From NCBI RefSeq assembly GCF_900105205.1, contig NZ_FNSQ01000005.1, forward strand, positions 2,170,001-2,234,000: 64,000 bases of DNA, in the 5' to 3' direction. Position 1 is the stretch's first letter. The number at the start of each line of letters is the position of its first letter. The notes under the pieces are model-generated. The model was not told where the DNA came from. It did no database searches and saw only the letters and a list, made by a program, of their open reading frames with translations. Of the stretch, positions 36,871 to 46,700 are shown one piece after another. Origin of the DNA: Microbacterium hydrocarbonoxydans (lineage in GTDB: Bacteria; Actinomycetota; Actinomycetes; Actinomycetales; Microbacteriaceae). The position numbers and the translations under genes were made by a program.

Positions 36871-37485
36871 ATGAACCGCACCCCCGCAGGCAGAGCGTCC
36901 ATCGTCGCAGCGATCCTGGTCGGAGCGGGAGCGCTGCTCAGCAGCATCCTCGGCTACTTCTTCCTGCTGTGGGGAGTGCCGAACGTCCCGCGGCTGTTCA
37001 TCCTGCAGGATCCGATCGGCTTCGCTCTGCGTCCGAACGCTCTCCCGCTCGCCGTCGTGGCGATGCTGCTGGCCCTCGTCGTCCTGATCGGACTCACCTG
37101 GCTCTTCGTCCGACTCGTCGTGCGAGGCGCGCTGCCGGGGCGCGGATCCGCCGTCTTCTTCGGCACCTGGGGTGCCGTGGTCGTCGCATCCTGCATCGCC
37201 GGGCTGGTGCGGGCGCCGCTGGCCGTCGCTGCGCTGGGCATCCCGGCAGAGCAGTCCGAGATCCTCATGATCCAGACGTTCCAGGCCGTGACCGCGAGCG
37301 CCTCGTGGGGACTCACCTGGGGATGGCTGACCGCCCTCGTCGCGACGCTGATCCACCGCTCGGCGCCGGCCGCGATCGGATACGGCGCCGCGAGCGGTGC
37401 ATCTGCCGATTCGGCACCGGACGCGACGACGTACCCGCCGCAGCAGGCGTCAGCGGACACGACGTACCCGCCGCACGCCGGCTGA
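36871..37485 (+). CDS. Four-helix membrane protein of unknown function
   Basis: The 204-residue protein has about four membrane helices (near residues 11-33, 58-86, 94-118, 138-164) and a short C-terminal tail with two copies of an ADTTYPPQ/H-like element (DATTYPPQQ, ADTTYPPHA). TAGACT is 6 nt before the ATG (leaderless). I recognise no family. Confidence 0.72.
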   Translation: MNRTPAGRASIVAAILVGAGALLSSILGYFFLLWGVPNVPRLFILQDPIGFALRPNALPLAVVAMLLALVVLIGLTWLFVRLVVRGALPGRGSAVFFGTWGAVVVASCIAGLVRAPLAVAALGIPAEQSEILMIQTFQAVTASASWGLTWGWLTALVATLIHRSAPAAIGYGAASGASADSAPDATTYPPQQASADTTYPPHAG

Positions 37486-37503
37486 CGATCGCCTGGCACT
37501 CGA

Positions 37504-38586
37504 TCAGCGCCGAAGCCCCGCTTCGATCAGCTCCGAGATCAGGTCGCCGTAGCTGAGACCGGACGCGACCCAGCACTTCGGGAACATGGAGATCGGCGTG
37601 AAGCCCGGCATCGTGTTCAGCTCGTTGACGACGAGCTCCCCGCTCGGTGTGAGGAACATGTCGACCCTCGCGAGACCACGACCGTCGACCGCCTCGAACG
37701 CGCGGATGCCCGCATCCTGGATCGCCGCGACCTCGTGCTGCTCGAGCTCCGCAGGGCACACGACGTCCACGCCGTCGCCACCGAGGTACTTGCCCTCGAA
37801 GTCGTAGAAGCCGCGCGAGGTGAGCACGATCTCGCCGGGCAGGGACGCCCGGACGCCGTCGACGCCCTCGAGCACCGCGACCTCGATCTCCCGGCCGGAG
37901 ACGCCGACCTCGATCAGCACCTTGTCGTCTTCGGCGAAGGCGATCGCGAGAGCCGCATCGAGCTCCTCGGGCTTCTCGACCTTCGACACCCCGACACTCG
38001 ACCCCGCACGGGCCGGCTTGACGAACAGGGGCAGGCCGAGCTCGGCCGCGGAGGCGCGGACCGCCTCGGCATCCTGGCTCCACTGGCGAGCACGCACGGT
38101 GATCCACGGCGCGACCGCGATGCCCGCCGCCTGCAGGGCGATCTTCATGAAGTGCTTGTCCATGCAGAGGGCGGAATCGAGCACCCCGCCGCCGGCGTAG
38201 GGGACCTCGAGCGTGTCGAAGTACCCCTGGATCGTGCCGTCCTCGCCATGGGGTCCGTGCAGGATCGGCAGCACGATGTCGATCTCGCCGAGGCCGTCCG
38301 TCGTCCCGTCTGGACGCACGACGCGCAGCGTCCGGTCTCCACCCGGCTCCGGCCACAGCACCCTGGTGCCGTTGTCGGCGACCTCGGGCAGGTGGGCGGC
38401 GTCGAGCGGGAACTTCGCGGGATCGTCGTCCTCGAGGACGAATGCCCCCTCGCGCGTGATCCCGACGGGGATCACCGCATAGCGGTCGCGATCAATCGCG
38501 CCCAGGACCCCGCCCGCCGTTGCGGAACTGATCGAATGCTCGCTGGAGCGCCCTCCGAAGAGCACCACCACCGTCTGCTTGTCCAT
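37504..38586 (-). CDS. ddl: D-alanine--D-alanine ligase
   Basis: The 360-residue ATP-grasp enzyme makes the D-Ala-D-Ala dipeptide of peptidoglycan. VVVLFGGRSSEHSISSATA, ILHGPHGEDGTIQGYFDTL, the grasp EVGVSGREIEVAVLE and NELNTMPGFTPISMFPK are diagnostic. The ATG at 38586 is preceded by GAGAGGACC. Its first 95 bp lie inside the 3' end of gpsA. Confidence 0.97.
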   Translation of the reverse strand: MDKQTVVVLFGGRSSEHSISSATAGGVLGAIDRDRYAVIPVGITREGAFVLEDDDPAKFPLDAAHLPEVADNGTRVLWPEPGGDRTLRVVRPDGTTDGLGEIDIVLPILHGPHGEDGTIQGYFDTLEVPYAGGGVLDSALCMDKHFMKIALQAAGIAVAPWITVRARQWSQDAEAVRASAAELGLPLFVKPARAGSSVGVSKVEKPEELDAALAIAFAEDDKVLIEVGVSGREIEVAVLEGVDGVRASLPGEIVLTSRGFYDFEGKYLGGDGVDVVCPAELEQHEVAAIQDAGIRAFEAVDGRGLARVDMFLTPSGELVVNELNTMPGFTPISMFPKCWVASGLSYGDLISELIEAGLRR

Positions 38587-39625
38587 GGTTGGTCCTCTCA
38601 CCCTGCGGGGTGTCGTCGTCCGTCGTCAGGTGGGGTGCGATGTCGCGCGGGTTCATCTTGCCGTCGAGCACCATCTTCACCTGCTCGACGATGGGCATGT
38701 GCACCTCGGACTCGCGCGCGAGCTGCAGGACGGGGGCCACGGACGCGAGGCCCTCGGCGGTCTGCTGCATCTGCTTGACGACGTCCTGGAAGCTGTACCC
38801 CTGACCGAGCAGGCGCCCGGCGGTGTTGTTGCGGCTGAGCGGTGACTGGCAGGTCGCGATCAGGTCGCCGAGTCCTGCGAGCCCCTGGAGGGTCTCGGGG
38901 TGCGCGCCGTTGGCCACGGCGAAGTCCGTCATCTCCACGAGCCCTCTGGTGATGATCGATGCCTTGGTGTTCTCGCCGTACCCGACGCCGTCGACGATGC
39001 CGATCGCCACGGCGATGAGGTTCTTCAGCACTCCGCCGAACTCCGTGCCGATCACATCGGTGTTCACGAACGTGCGGAAGTAGCTGTTGCGCGCAGCACG
39101 CGCCACCTCTTCGGCGGTCTCCCGGCTGCGTGAGGAGATGACGGCTGCCGTCGGCTGCTCGCGGGCGATCTCGAGCGCGAGGTTGGGCCCTGAGGCGACG
39201 GCGATCCGGTCGGGATCGCAGCGCAGCTCCTGCTCGATCACCTGACTCATGCGGAGGCCGCTGGTGCGCTCGACGCCCTTCATCAGGCTGACGATCTTGG
39301 CCTCGTTGTCGGCGAGCAGCGGACGCAGAGCCTTGAGGTTCTCGCGGAGCGACTGGCTCGGCACGGACAGGTAGACCTGGTCGACGTCGCGCAGCGCGAT
39401 CGCCAGCTCGTGCGTCGCCGCCATCGTGCGCGGCAGGTTGATGCCCGGCAGATAGCGGGAGTTGCGCTTGGCTTCATCGATCTCGTGCGCGAGCTCGGCG
39501 CGGCGGGCCCACATGGTGACCTGGGCGCCGCCGTCGGCGAGGATCTTGCCGAAGGTCGTGCCCCAGCTGCCGGCACCGATGACCGCGACGCGAGGGCCCG
39601 CGGGTTCGTTGCGCTTAGGAGTCAA
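38492..39625 (-). CDS. gpsA: Glycerol-3-phosphate dehydrogenase [NAD(P)+], biosynthetic
   Basis: The 377-residue enzyme makes sn-glycerol-3-phosphate for phospholipids. It starts at TTG 39625 (AGGAGACGGG upstream) and overlaps plsC by 11 bp. VIGAGSWGTTFGKILADGG is the nucleotide fold; GGVLKNLIAVAIGI contains the catalytic lysine. The C-terminus runs some 35 residues past the normal family end, in a low-complexity Gly/Arg-rich tail that overlaps ddl. Confidence 0.94.
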   Translation of the reverse strand: MTPKRNEPAGPRVAVIGAGSWGTTFGKILADGGAQVTMWARRAELAHEIDEAKRNSRYLPGINLPRTMAATHELAIALRDVDQVYLSVPSQSLRENLKALRPLLADNEAKIVSLMKGVERTSGLRMSQVIEQELRCDPDRIAVASGPNLALEIAREQPTAAVISSRSRETAEEVARAARNSYFRTFVNTDVIGTEFGGVLKNLIAVAIGIVDGVGYGENTKASIITRGLVEMTDFAVANGAHPETLQGLAGLGDLIATCQSPLSRNNTAGRLLGQGYSFQDVVKQMQQTAEGLASVAPVLQLARESEVHMPIVEQVKMVLDGKMNPRDIAPHLTTDDDTPQGERTNHGQADGGGALRRALQRAFDQFRNGGRGPGRD

Positions 39626-40379
39626 GGCGACCCGTCTCCTTCTGTCCGTGTGCGGACGGATTCCAGCGCTCCGCCGGAGCCTTCTCGTCGCGCAGGTCCT
39701 CGAGCAGAGCGGTGATCGCTTTCATCAGTCGGTCGGTGGCCTCATTCAGCGCCGACGCCTCGCCCGCGCGACCGCGGAGATCCGACACATCGACGGGATC
39801 TCCGATGACGACGTCCACTGGCTTGCGCAGCGGCCACAGGCTCAGGCCCTTCTGGTAGCGACCCATGATCTCCTGCGTGCCCCAGTGCGCCATCGGGATC
39901 AGCGGGATGCCGTCTGCCAACGCGAGGCGGACCGCGCCGGACTTGCCGCGCATCGGCCACATGTCCGGATCCCTGGTCAGCGTCCCTTCCGGGTACACGA
40001 TCACGCCGCGCCCGTGCTTCACCAGCTCCGCCGACTGCATGAGGGTCTGCTTGGCTGCGGATGCCGACGAGGAGCGCGCGACGGGGACCATGCCGGTGCT
40101 GCGGAGGATCCACCCGAGCACGGGCACCCTGAACAGGCTCTCCTTGGCCATGAAGCGCGGCGCCCGGCCGATGCGCCACACCGCGAGGGCGACCACGAGC
40201 GGGTCGAACTCGGAGTAGTGGTTCGGTGCGAGCACGAAGGCACCTTCACGCGGCAGCTTCTCGCTGCCCCTGATGCGGAGCTTCGCGAGCAGCGAGATCA
40301 GCGGAACGGCGATCGCCGCGACCGGCCAGAACGCGCTGGGCCGCGTGGTCTCCGTCGAACGGGAACCCATCGCGCTCAC
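39615..40379 (-). CDS. plsC: 1-acyl-sn-glycerol-3-phosphate acyltransferase
   Basis: The 254-residue protein has an N-terminal hydrophobic segment, the H-x4-D motif (NHYSEFDPL), the FMAKESLF segment and YPEGTL. It acylates lysophosphatidate on the inner face of the membrane. The GTG start overlaps the murA stop (GTGA); ATG at 40370 is a possible alternative. Adjacent gpsA supplies its pathway substrate. Confidence 0.9.
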   Translation of the reverse strand: MSAMGSRSTETTRPSAFWPVAAIAVPLISLLAKLRIRGSEKLPREGAFVLAPNHYSEFDPLVVALAVWRIGRAPRFMAKESLFRVPVLGWILRSTGMVPVARSSSASAAKQTLMQSAELVKHGRGVIVYPEGTLTRDPDMWPMRGKSGAVRLALADGIPLIPMAHWGTQEIMGRYQKGLSLWPLRKPVDVVIGDPVDVSDLRGRAGEASALNEATDRLMKAITALLEDLRDEKAPAERWNPSAHGQKETGRLDS

Positions 40380-41743
40380 CCGAGGACGTCGAAGTCGGCA
40401 CCCACGGCGTCGAGCTTGGCGAGGAACTTCTCGTAGCCCCTGCTGAGGATGTCGACACCCGACACCTTCGACTCGCCCTCGGCGGTCAGCGCCGCGATCA
40501 CGTGGCTGTAGCCACCGCGCAGGTCGGGCACGACGATGTCGGCGGCGTGCAGCGGGGTGGGACCGGTGATGACGGCAGCCTGCTCGAGATCGCGGCGTGG
40601 GACGCGGCGCGGTCCGTCCTGCAGACCGCGCGGGTGCACGACGATGTCTGCGCCCATCTTCACGAGCGCCTCGGTGAACCCCAGGCGGTTCTCGTAGACG
40701 GTCTCGTGGACCACGGACCGGCCGTTGGCCTGCGTCAGCGCCACGACGAGCGGCTGCTGCCAGTCGGTCATGAATCCGGGGTGCACGTCGGTCTCGACGA
40801 CGACGGGCTTGAGCTCGCCGTCGCGGCGGAAGAGGATGCCGTCCTCCTGGATGTCGAACCAGCCGCCGGCCTTGCGGAAGATGTTGAGGAACGTGAGCAT
40901 CTCCTGCTGCTTCGCTCCGCCGACGAAGATCTCGCCGTCGGTGGCCAGCGCGGCGGACGCCCAGGATGCGGCCTCGTTGCGGTCGAAGATCGAACGGTGG
41001 TCGTAGCCGCGCAGCTTCTCGACACCCTCGATGAGGATGACGCGGTTCGGCTCGTAGCTGATGATGGCGCCCATCTTCTGCAGCACCGCGATCAGATCCA
41101 TGATCTCGGGCTCGATGGCCGCGTTGCGCAGCTCGGTGGTGCCCTCTGCGCGCACGGCCGTCAGCAGCACCTGCTCGGTCGCGCCCACGCTCGGGTACGG
41201 CAGGTGGATGTTGGCGCCGTGCAGACGAGCGCCGCCGGTGGAGAGGCGGATGCCGCTCGGCAGCTTCTCGACGATCGCCCCGAACTTGCGCAGCGCGTCG
41301 AGGTGGAAGTCGATGGGACGGTCGCCGATGCGGCAGCCGCCGAGGTCGGGAATGAAGGCCTGTCCCAGGCGATGCAGCAGCGGACCGCAGAACAGGATCG
41401 GGATGCGGGAGGCACCGGCGTGGGCGTCGATCTCCTCGAAGTGAGCGGACTCGACGTCGCTCGGGTCGAAGACGAGAGCGCCGGGCTCGTCGCCGTCCGA
41501 CACGCGCACGCCGTGCACCTCGAGCAGCGACCGCACGACCGCGACATCACTGATGGCCGGCACGTCACGCAGGACGCTGACCGTCTCGCCGAGCAGCGAG
41601 GCCACCATCGCCTTGGTCGCGAGGTTCTTCGCGCCCTTGACGTCGACGCGCCCGCGCAGCGGGCGTCCGCCTCGAATGGCGAGGACGTCTCCGGTGAGAG
41701 GGGGAACTCCGTCCGGGAGAGCGTCGCGCACAGGTGTCGTCAT
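40376..41743 (-). CDS. murA: UDP-N-acetylglucosamine 1-carboxyvinyltransferase
   Basis: The 455-residue enzyme starts peptidoglycan precursor synthesis. K39-N40 in KGAKNLATKAM and the catalytic cysteine C137 in DLGGCRIGDRPIDFH are present, so the fosfomycin target residue is Cys, not Asp as in mycobacteria. ATG 41743 has GTGAGG upstream. Translationally coupled to plsC. Confidence 0.95.
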   Translation of the reverse strand: MTTPVRDALPDGVPPLTGDVLAIRGGRPLRGRVDVKGAKNLATKAMVASLLGETVSVLRDVPAISDVAVVRSLLEVHGVRVSDGDEPGALVFDPSDVESAHFEEIDAHAGASRIPILFCGPLLHRLGQAFIPDLGGCRIGDRPIDFHLDALRKFGAIVEKLPSGIRLSTGGARLHGANIHLPYPSVGATEQVLLTAVRAEGTTELRNAAIEPEIMDLIAVLQKMGAIISYEPNRVILIEGVEKLRGYDHRSIFDRNEAASWASAALATDGEIFVGGAKQQEMLTFLNIFRKAGGWFDIQEDGILFRRDGELKPVVVETDVHPGFMTDWQQPLVVALTQANGRSVVHETVYENRLGFTEALVKMGADIVVHPRGLQDGPRRVPRRDLEQAAVITGPTPLHAADIVVPDLRGGYSHVIAALTAEGESKVSGVDILSRGYEKFLAKLDAVGADFDVLG

Positions 41744-41808
41744 TCGGAGCCTCACTTCATTCAACGGATCTCGGGGCGGGGTCGCCCTCGGCTCCCCCAC
41801 CCCGTCGT

Positions 41809-42405
41809 TCACTGAACAGGAAGGGTACGGGGCCGCCACGACTCGCGACGGGCCTCGAACTGCGCGATCTTGTCTTCGTTGCGCAGCGTGAGCCCGATGT
41901 CATCGAGCCCTTCGAGGAGCCGCCATCTAGTGTAATCGTCGATCCCGATGTCGGCCTGGACGTCGCCGATCGAGGCGGTTCGCGCCTCGAGGTCGACCGT
42001 GATCGAAACCCCGGGATTCCGGTCGATCTCGGCCCAGATGCGCTCCAGATCCTCGTCCGACACCGTCGCGGCGAGCAGGCCCTGCTTGCCCGAGTTGCCC
42101 CGGAAGATGTCTGCGAAGCGGGGGCTGAGGACGACCGAGAAGCCGAAGTCGCGAAGTGCCCAGACCGCGTGCTCGCGGCTCGATCCGGTGCCGAAGTCCG
42201 GGCCGGCGACGAGGACGGACGCGCCCTGGAACGCCGGCTGGTTCAGCACGAAGTCGGGATCCTGCCGCCAGCCGTGGAACAGCGCATCCTCGAAACCGGT
42301 CTTCGTGACCCGCTTGAGGAACACGGCGGGGATGATCTGATCGGTGTCGACGTTCGAGCGCTTGAGGGGAGCTGCGATGCCGGTGTGGGTGCGGAACTTC
42401 TCCAT
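41809..42405 (-). CDS. leuD: 3-isopropylmalate dehydratase small subunit
   Basis: The 198-residue subunit joins LeuC to isomerise isopropylmalate in leucine synthesis. [16 protein letters not shown] and the swivel motif [17 protein letters not shown] are diagnostic. Its ATG overlaps the leuC stop by one base (TGATG). Confidence 0.97.
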   Translation of the reverse strand: MEKFRTHTGIAAPLKRSNVDTDQIIPAVFLKRVTKTGFEDALFHGWRQDPDFVLNQPAFQGASVLVAGPDFGTGSSREHAVWALRDFGFSVVLSPRFADIFRGNSGKQGLLAATVSDEDLERIWAEIDRNPGVSITVDLEARTASIGDVQADIGIDDYTRWRLLEGLDDIGLTLRNEDKIAQFEARRESWRPRTLPVQ

Positions 42406-43889
42406 CAGACGGCTCCGTTCGTCGCGGCGGCGGGGACGGTCGCAGAGACCGCCTCGACCAGGTCGCCGGGGCTGGACAGGGTGCCGCGGATCGCTGTCGC
42501 TGCGGCGACGAGCGGCGACACGAGGTGCGTGCGGCCGCCCTTGCCCTGTCGGCCTTCGAAGTTGCGGTTCGAGGTCGAGGCGCACCGCTCACCGGGGGCG
42601 AGCTGGTCGGGGTTCATACCCAGGCACATGGAGCATCCGGCGAAGCGCCATTCGGCGCCGAAGTCCTTGATGACCTGGTCCAGGCCCTCCGCCTCCGCCT
42701 CGAGCCTCACTCTGGCGGAGCCGGGCACCACCATGACGCGGACGCCGTCCGCCTTCTTCTTGCCCTTGATGATCGAGGCGAAGGCACGCAGGTCCTCGAT
42801 GCGGCTGTTGGTGCAGGAGCCCATGAACACCGCGTCGACCGGAACCTCCTTCAAGGGGGTGCCGGGAGTGAGGTCCATGTACTCCAGCGCGCGCTCGGCC
42901 GCGATGCGCTCACTGGCGTCGGCGATGTCAGCCGGGTCGGGCACCGAGGCGGACAGCGAGCTGCCCTGGCCGGGGTTCGTCCCCCACGTCACGAAAGGCT
43001 CGAGTTCGTCGGCGTCGATGAAGACCTCCGCGTCGAACACGGCGCCCTCGTCGGTGGGGAGAGTGCGCCAGTAGGCGACCGCGTCGTCCCAGTCCTGCCC
43101 CTTCGGCGCGTGCGGGCGGCCCTTGAGGTACTCGAAGGTGGTCTCGTCCGGGGCGACCATGCCCGCGCGCGCACCGGCCTCGATCGACATGTTGCAGATC
43201 GTCATCCGGCCCTCCATCGACAGGGCGCGGATCGCGCTGCCGCGGAACTCCAGGACGTATCCCTGGCCGCCTCCGGTGGTGATCTTCGCGATCACCGCCA
43301 GGATGATGTCCTTCGCGGTGACCCCGGGGCGCAGCGTGCCCTCGACGGTGATCGCCATCGTCTTGAAGGGCTTCAGGGGCAGCGTCTGGGTGGCCATGAC
43401 GTGCTCGACCTCGCTGGTGCCGATGCCGAATGCCATCGCCCCGAACGCGCCGTGAGTGGAAGTGTGCGAATCGCCGCAGACCACGGTGATGCCCGGCATC
43501 GTCAGACCGAGCTGCGGGCCCACCACGTGCACGATGCCCTGCTCGGCATCGCCGAGCGAATGCAGGCGCACCCCGAACTCCTCGGCGTTGCGCCGGAGGG
43601 TCTCGATCTGCGTCCGGCTGGTCAGGTCGGCGATCGGCTTGTCGATGTCCCAGGTCGGGGTGTTGTGATCTTCCGTCGCGATGGTCAGGTCGAGCCGGCG
43701 CAGCGGACGGCCCTCGGAACGCAGGCCGTCGAAGGCCTGCGGGCTGGTGACCTCATGCACGAGGTGCAGATCGATGTAGATCAGGTCCGGCTCGCCGTTC
43801 TCGCCCTTCACGACGAGATGGTCGTCCCAGACCTTCTCGGCGAGGGTGCGGGGCCGTGCGGGAACAGAGTCTGCTGTGAGGGTGTTCAT
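42405..43889 (-). CDS. leuC: 3-isopropylmalate dehydratase large subunit
   Basis: The 494-residue aconitase-type enzyme holds a 4Fe-4S cluster; ligand cysteines are in [26 protein letters not shown] and [10 protein letters not shown]. The ATG at 43889 has a strong AGGAGA site. A 15-codon leader peptide with three leucine codons lies upstream, implying leucine-responsive control. Confidence 0.97.
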   Translation of the reverse strand: MNTLTADSVPARPRTLAEKVWDDHLVVKGENGEPDLIYIDLHLVHEVTSPQAFDGLRSEGRPLRRLDLTIATEDHNTPTWDIDKPIADLTSRTQIETLRRNAEEFGVRLHSLGDAEQGIVHVVGPQLGLTMPGITVVCGDSHTSTHGAFGAMAFGIGTSEVEHVMATQTLPLKPFKTMAITVEGTLRPGVTAKDIILAVIAKITTGGGQGYVLEFRGSAIRALSMEGRMTICNMSIEAGARAGMVAPDETTFEYLKGRPHAPKGQDWDDAVAYWRTLPTDEGAVFDAEVFIDADELEPFVTWGTNPGQGSSLSASVPDPADIADASERIAAERALEYMDLTPGTPLKEVPVDAVFMGSCTNSRIEDLRAFASIIKGKKKADGVRVMVVPGSARVRLEAEAEGLDQVIKDFGAEWRFAGCSMCLGMNPDQLAPGERCASTSNRNFEGRQGKGGRTHLVSPLVAAATAIRGTLSSPGDLVEAVSATVPAAATNGAV

Positions 43890-43930
43890 TGCGTATCTCC
43901 TGAAGCTGGCGGTTCGGCCCACCGTGGACT

Positions 43931-43969
43931 CCGCGACGAGGAGGGGCTCAGAACGAGGTCTCGTCGCGG
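43931..43969 (-). promoter_or_regulatory. Hairpin in the leuCD leader
   Basis: CCGCGACGAG (43931-43940) and CTCGTCGCGG (43960-43969) form a perfect 10-bp stem in the leuCD mRNA. It overlaps the second half of the leader peptide frame, whose stop (43948-43950) lies in the loop. A stalled ribosome at the Leu codons would leave this stem free; one reaching the stop would melt it. No T-run follows. Confidence 0.6.
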
Positions 43970-43995
43970 CCGCTAAGAAGGAGCACGATCCGCAT
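43948..43995 (-). CDS. leuCD leader peptide (15 residues, three consecutive Leu codons)
   Basis: The frame ATG CGG ATC GTG CTC CTT CTT ... TGA encodes [18 protein letters not shown] is rare in this GC-rich genome, so the CTC-CTT-CTT run is a likely leucine sensor. It lies 59 nt before the leuC start, in the right strand, with the attenuator-type hairpin overlapping it. A TAATCT -10 lies 6 nt before the ATG, so this leader is read from a leaderless mRNA. Confidence 0.8.
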   Translation of the reverse strand: MRIVLLLSGRDETSF

Positions 43996-44001
43996 GACGT
44001 C

Positions 44002-44007
44002 AGATTA
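44002..44007 (-). promoter_or_regulatory. leuCD promoter -10 (leaderless)
   Basis: TAATCT on the minus strand ends 6 nt before the leader-peptide ATG, placing the transcription start at or next to the A of ATG. No good -35 is visible at 17 nt. It is back to back with the metY promoter region. Confidence 0.6.
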
Positions 44008-44076
44008 CCACCGCTTCAGCGGGCCGAGTCGCCGCGTGACACGCTGAGGTCGTCCGCATCCTCGAGAGGTTCCCGA

Positions 44077-45371
44077 ATGACCGTCGACTCCCCCGGTTTC
44101 GCCACCACAGCGGTGCACGCCGCCCGGAATCAGGGCTCCGCGTCGTCGCGAGCGACCCCGATCTACCTCACGGCCGGCTTCGAGTTCGACGACTTCGACC
44201 ACGCGGCCGAGCACTTCGGCACCGGAGCGGGGTTCGGCTACACCCGCACTGGCAACCCCACGGTGCGCGCGGTGGAGCGACAGCTCGCCGCACTCGAATC
44301 CGCTGCGGATGCCGTCCTCGTCGCGAGCGGTCAGGCCGCAGTCGTCACGGCGTTGCTGACCGTGGCGGGAGCGGGAGATCACATCGTCTCCTCCGCCCAC
44401 ATCTACGAGGGACACGCGGCCTCCTCCTCGACAACCTCGCGCGCCTCGGCATCGAGACGACGTTCATCGACGACATCGCCGACCCGGATGCCTGGCGGCA
44501 GGCGATCCGCCCTGACACCAGGGCGCTGTTCGGCGAGTCGATCGCCAACGCCCGCAACGACATCCTCGACATCGCCGCGGTGAGCGCGGTCGCCGACGAG
44601 TTCGCGCTTCCGCTCATCGTCGACAACACATTGGCGACGCCCTTCCTGCTGCGCCCGCTCGAGCATGGCGCCGCGATGGTCGTGCACTCCGCCTCGAAGT
44701 TCCTGGCGGGGCACGGCTCGGTGCTCGGCGGTGTGATCGCCGACGACGGACGATTCGACGCGGCCAGGGCAGGTCACAATGCGCCTCACCTCGTGCTCCC
44801 CGGCCGCGGCGGCGTGGCGAGCGTGGCGGCGAGACACGGCGGAGCAGCACGCATCGCCTACGCCCGGGAGTCCGTCGCGCCGCGCTTCGGCGCCTCCCCC
44901 TCGCCGCTCAATGCCTTCCTCATCGGCCAGGGCGCCGAGACGCTCGGCCTGCGCGTCGAGCGCCAGTCGCGCAATGCGCTCGAGGTCGCTCGGTGGCTCT
45001 CTGCGCAGGACGCGGTGGAGAGCGTCGACTACGTGGGCCTCGAGAGCCATCCCGACCATCGCCTCGCGGCGACCTACCTCCACGGCGGGTACGGCTCGAT
45101 CTTCACCTTCACCCTCCGCGGGGGTCTCGACGCCGCCCGTGACTTCGTCGAGGGGGTCGAGGTCTTCACACACATGACGCACATCGGGGACGTCCGCTCG
45201 CTGGTGCTGCATCCGGGGACCACCAGCCACTCGCATCGCTCGCCGGAAGAGCGCGCTGTGCTCGGAATCAGCCCCGGCACACTGCGCCTGTCGATCGGGA
45301 TCGAAGACGTCGCCGACCTCATCGGCGATCTCAGCCGTGTGCTGGAACGCGCACGGGAGGCCGTCGCATGA
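44077..45371 (+). pseudogene. O-acetylhomoserine/O-acetylserine sulfhydrylase, frameshifted
   Basis: The N-terminal half reads TTAVHAARNQGSASSRATPI, then ..GYTRTGNPTVRAVERQLAALES and HIVSSAHIYEG up to about 44411. After that the frame is lost; the correct continuation (TRGLLLDNLARLGIETTFID...) is in the +1-base frame and joins the C-terminal half, which holds the PLP lysine at 44697-44699 in VVHSASKFLAG. Inserting one G in the GGG at 44409-44411 restores the whole 432-residue gene. Start ATG 44077. Either a real inactivating mutation or a homopolymer sequencing error. Coupled to the next gene by ATGA. Confidence 0.85.
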
Positions 45372-46681
45372 GCAGGCCGCAGCACTTCGGCTGGTTCCTC
45401 GCCCGAGGCTTCGGCCCGCAGGGCTGGGGCTATCCCTCACTGGACTGGGACTACGACTGGACCCGGCCCGAGATCTATCAGGAGGCCGCCCGCACTCTGG
45501 AGCAGGCCGGCTTCGACCTCGTCATCATCGAGGACGCCCCCTCCCTCGGATCCGCCGACACGATCGACCTGCGCGTGCGGCACGCCTTCGGGGGCCCGAA
45601 GCACGACCCGCTGCTGCTCGCGCCCTATCTCTTCCAGGCGACCCGTCACCTCGGGGTGGTGCCGACGGTCAACCCTGCGGCCTACCTCCCCTATACAGCG
45701 GCGCGACAGTTCTCCACGCTGCAGCATCTGAGCGGCCACCGGCTCGGGCTCAATGTGGTGACCGACACCGGAAGCGCGAGGCACTTCTCCGACTCTGCGC
45801 AGCTCGGGCACGACGCCGCCTACGACCGCGCAGAAGAGTGGCTCACCGGCATCCGCTCGCTCTGGCGCAGCTGGGAGGAGGGCACGCTCGTCCGCGACCC
45901 CGACACGGGCGTCTTCGCCGACGGGTCCAAGCTGCAACCCGTGCGGCACCGCGGCGCCCACTTCGCGTTCGACGGCCCCCTGAACGCCATCCCCTTCACA
46001 GACGGCGAACCTGCGATCGTCTCCCCTGGTGGCTCAGGACGCGGACTCGGCTTCGCGGGTGCGCACTCCGACGTCCAGCTCGCGCTCGCCCCTCTGGATG
46101 AGGCATCGGTACGTGCGTACCGAGCGAAGATCCAAGACGCCGCGATCGCCGCCGGTCGCTCCCCTGCCGATATCAAGATCCTCTTCGCCATCCAGCCCGT
46201 GATCACCTCATCGGCAGAGGAAGCGGATCGGATCGTCGCCGCATCCGCGCATCCCGACGACGCCGCCCTCGTGCAGATCGCCCGGAAGCAGTCCAGCGAT
46301 CTGGAGACCGATCTGACCTCGCTCGATCTCGATCGGCCGCTCGACATCACGATCTTCGGCGATCATGTGTCGCGCGGCAGCATCCAGCGTCTGATCGGTG
46401 ATCGCGGCGAGGACGTCCCTCTGCGCGCGCACCTCACAGCCCTCGCCCGAACCGGTCGCATCACCGACCGCTCCGGGTTCGTCGGCACGGCGGAGGAGTT
46501 GGCCGACCTGATCGAGGAGCTCGGGGACTGGGGCAACGACGGCGTGCTGCTGTGGGGCGACTTCCACCCCGTGACCCTGCACCGGACTCTCGACGAGCTC
46601 GTTCCCGTCCTGCGACGCCGCGGGATACTCCGCCGTGAGTACGACGAGGGCGGCCTGCAGGCCAATCTCCGCGCGTTCTGA
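45368..46681 (+). CDS. LLM-class flavin-dependent monooxygenase (NtaA/SnaA/DszA family)
   Basis: The 437-residue TIM-barrel FMN enzyme shows GFDLVIIEDA, TVNPAAYLPYTAARQFSTLQHLSG split across residues 99-122, GLNVVTDTGSARHFS and the C-terminal GVLLWGDFHPVTLHRTLDELVP. Family members desulfurise or oxidise small organosulfur and chelator compounds. Position after the sulfhydrylase gene suggests sulfur scavenging (inferred). Translation is coupled to the preceding frame through ATGA, so the frameshift may lower its expression. Confidence 0.88.
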   Translation: MSRPQHFGWFLARGFGPQGWGYPSLDWDYDWTRPEIYQEAARTLEQAGFDLVIIEDAPSLGSADTIDLRVRHAFGGPKHDPLLLAPYLFQATRHLGVVPTVNPAAYLPYTAARQFSTLQHLSGHRLGLNVVTDTGSARHFSDSAQLGHDAAYDRAEEWLTGIRSLWRSWEEGTLVRDPDTGVFADGSKLQPVRHRGAHFAFDGPLNAIPFTDGEPAIVSPGGSGRGLGFAGAHSDVQLALAPLDEASVRAYRAKIQDAAIAAGRSPADIKILFAIQPVITSSAEEADRIVAASAHPDDAALVQIARKQSSDLETDLTSLDLDRPLDITIFGDHVSRGSIQRLIGDRGEDVPLRAHLTALARTGRITDRSGFVGTAEELADLIEELGDWGNDGVLLWGDFHPVTLHRTLDELVPVLRRRGILRREYDEGGLQANLRAF

Positions 46682-46700
46682 ACGAGGCGAGAATCGCGGG

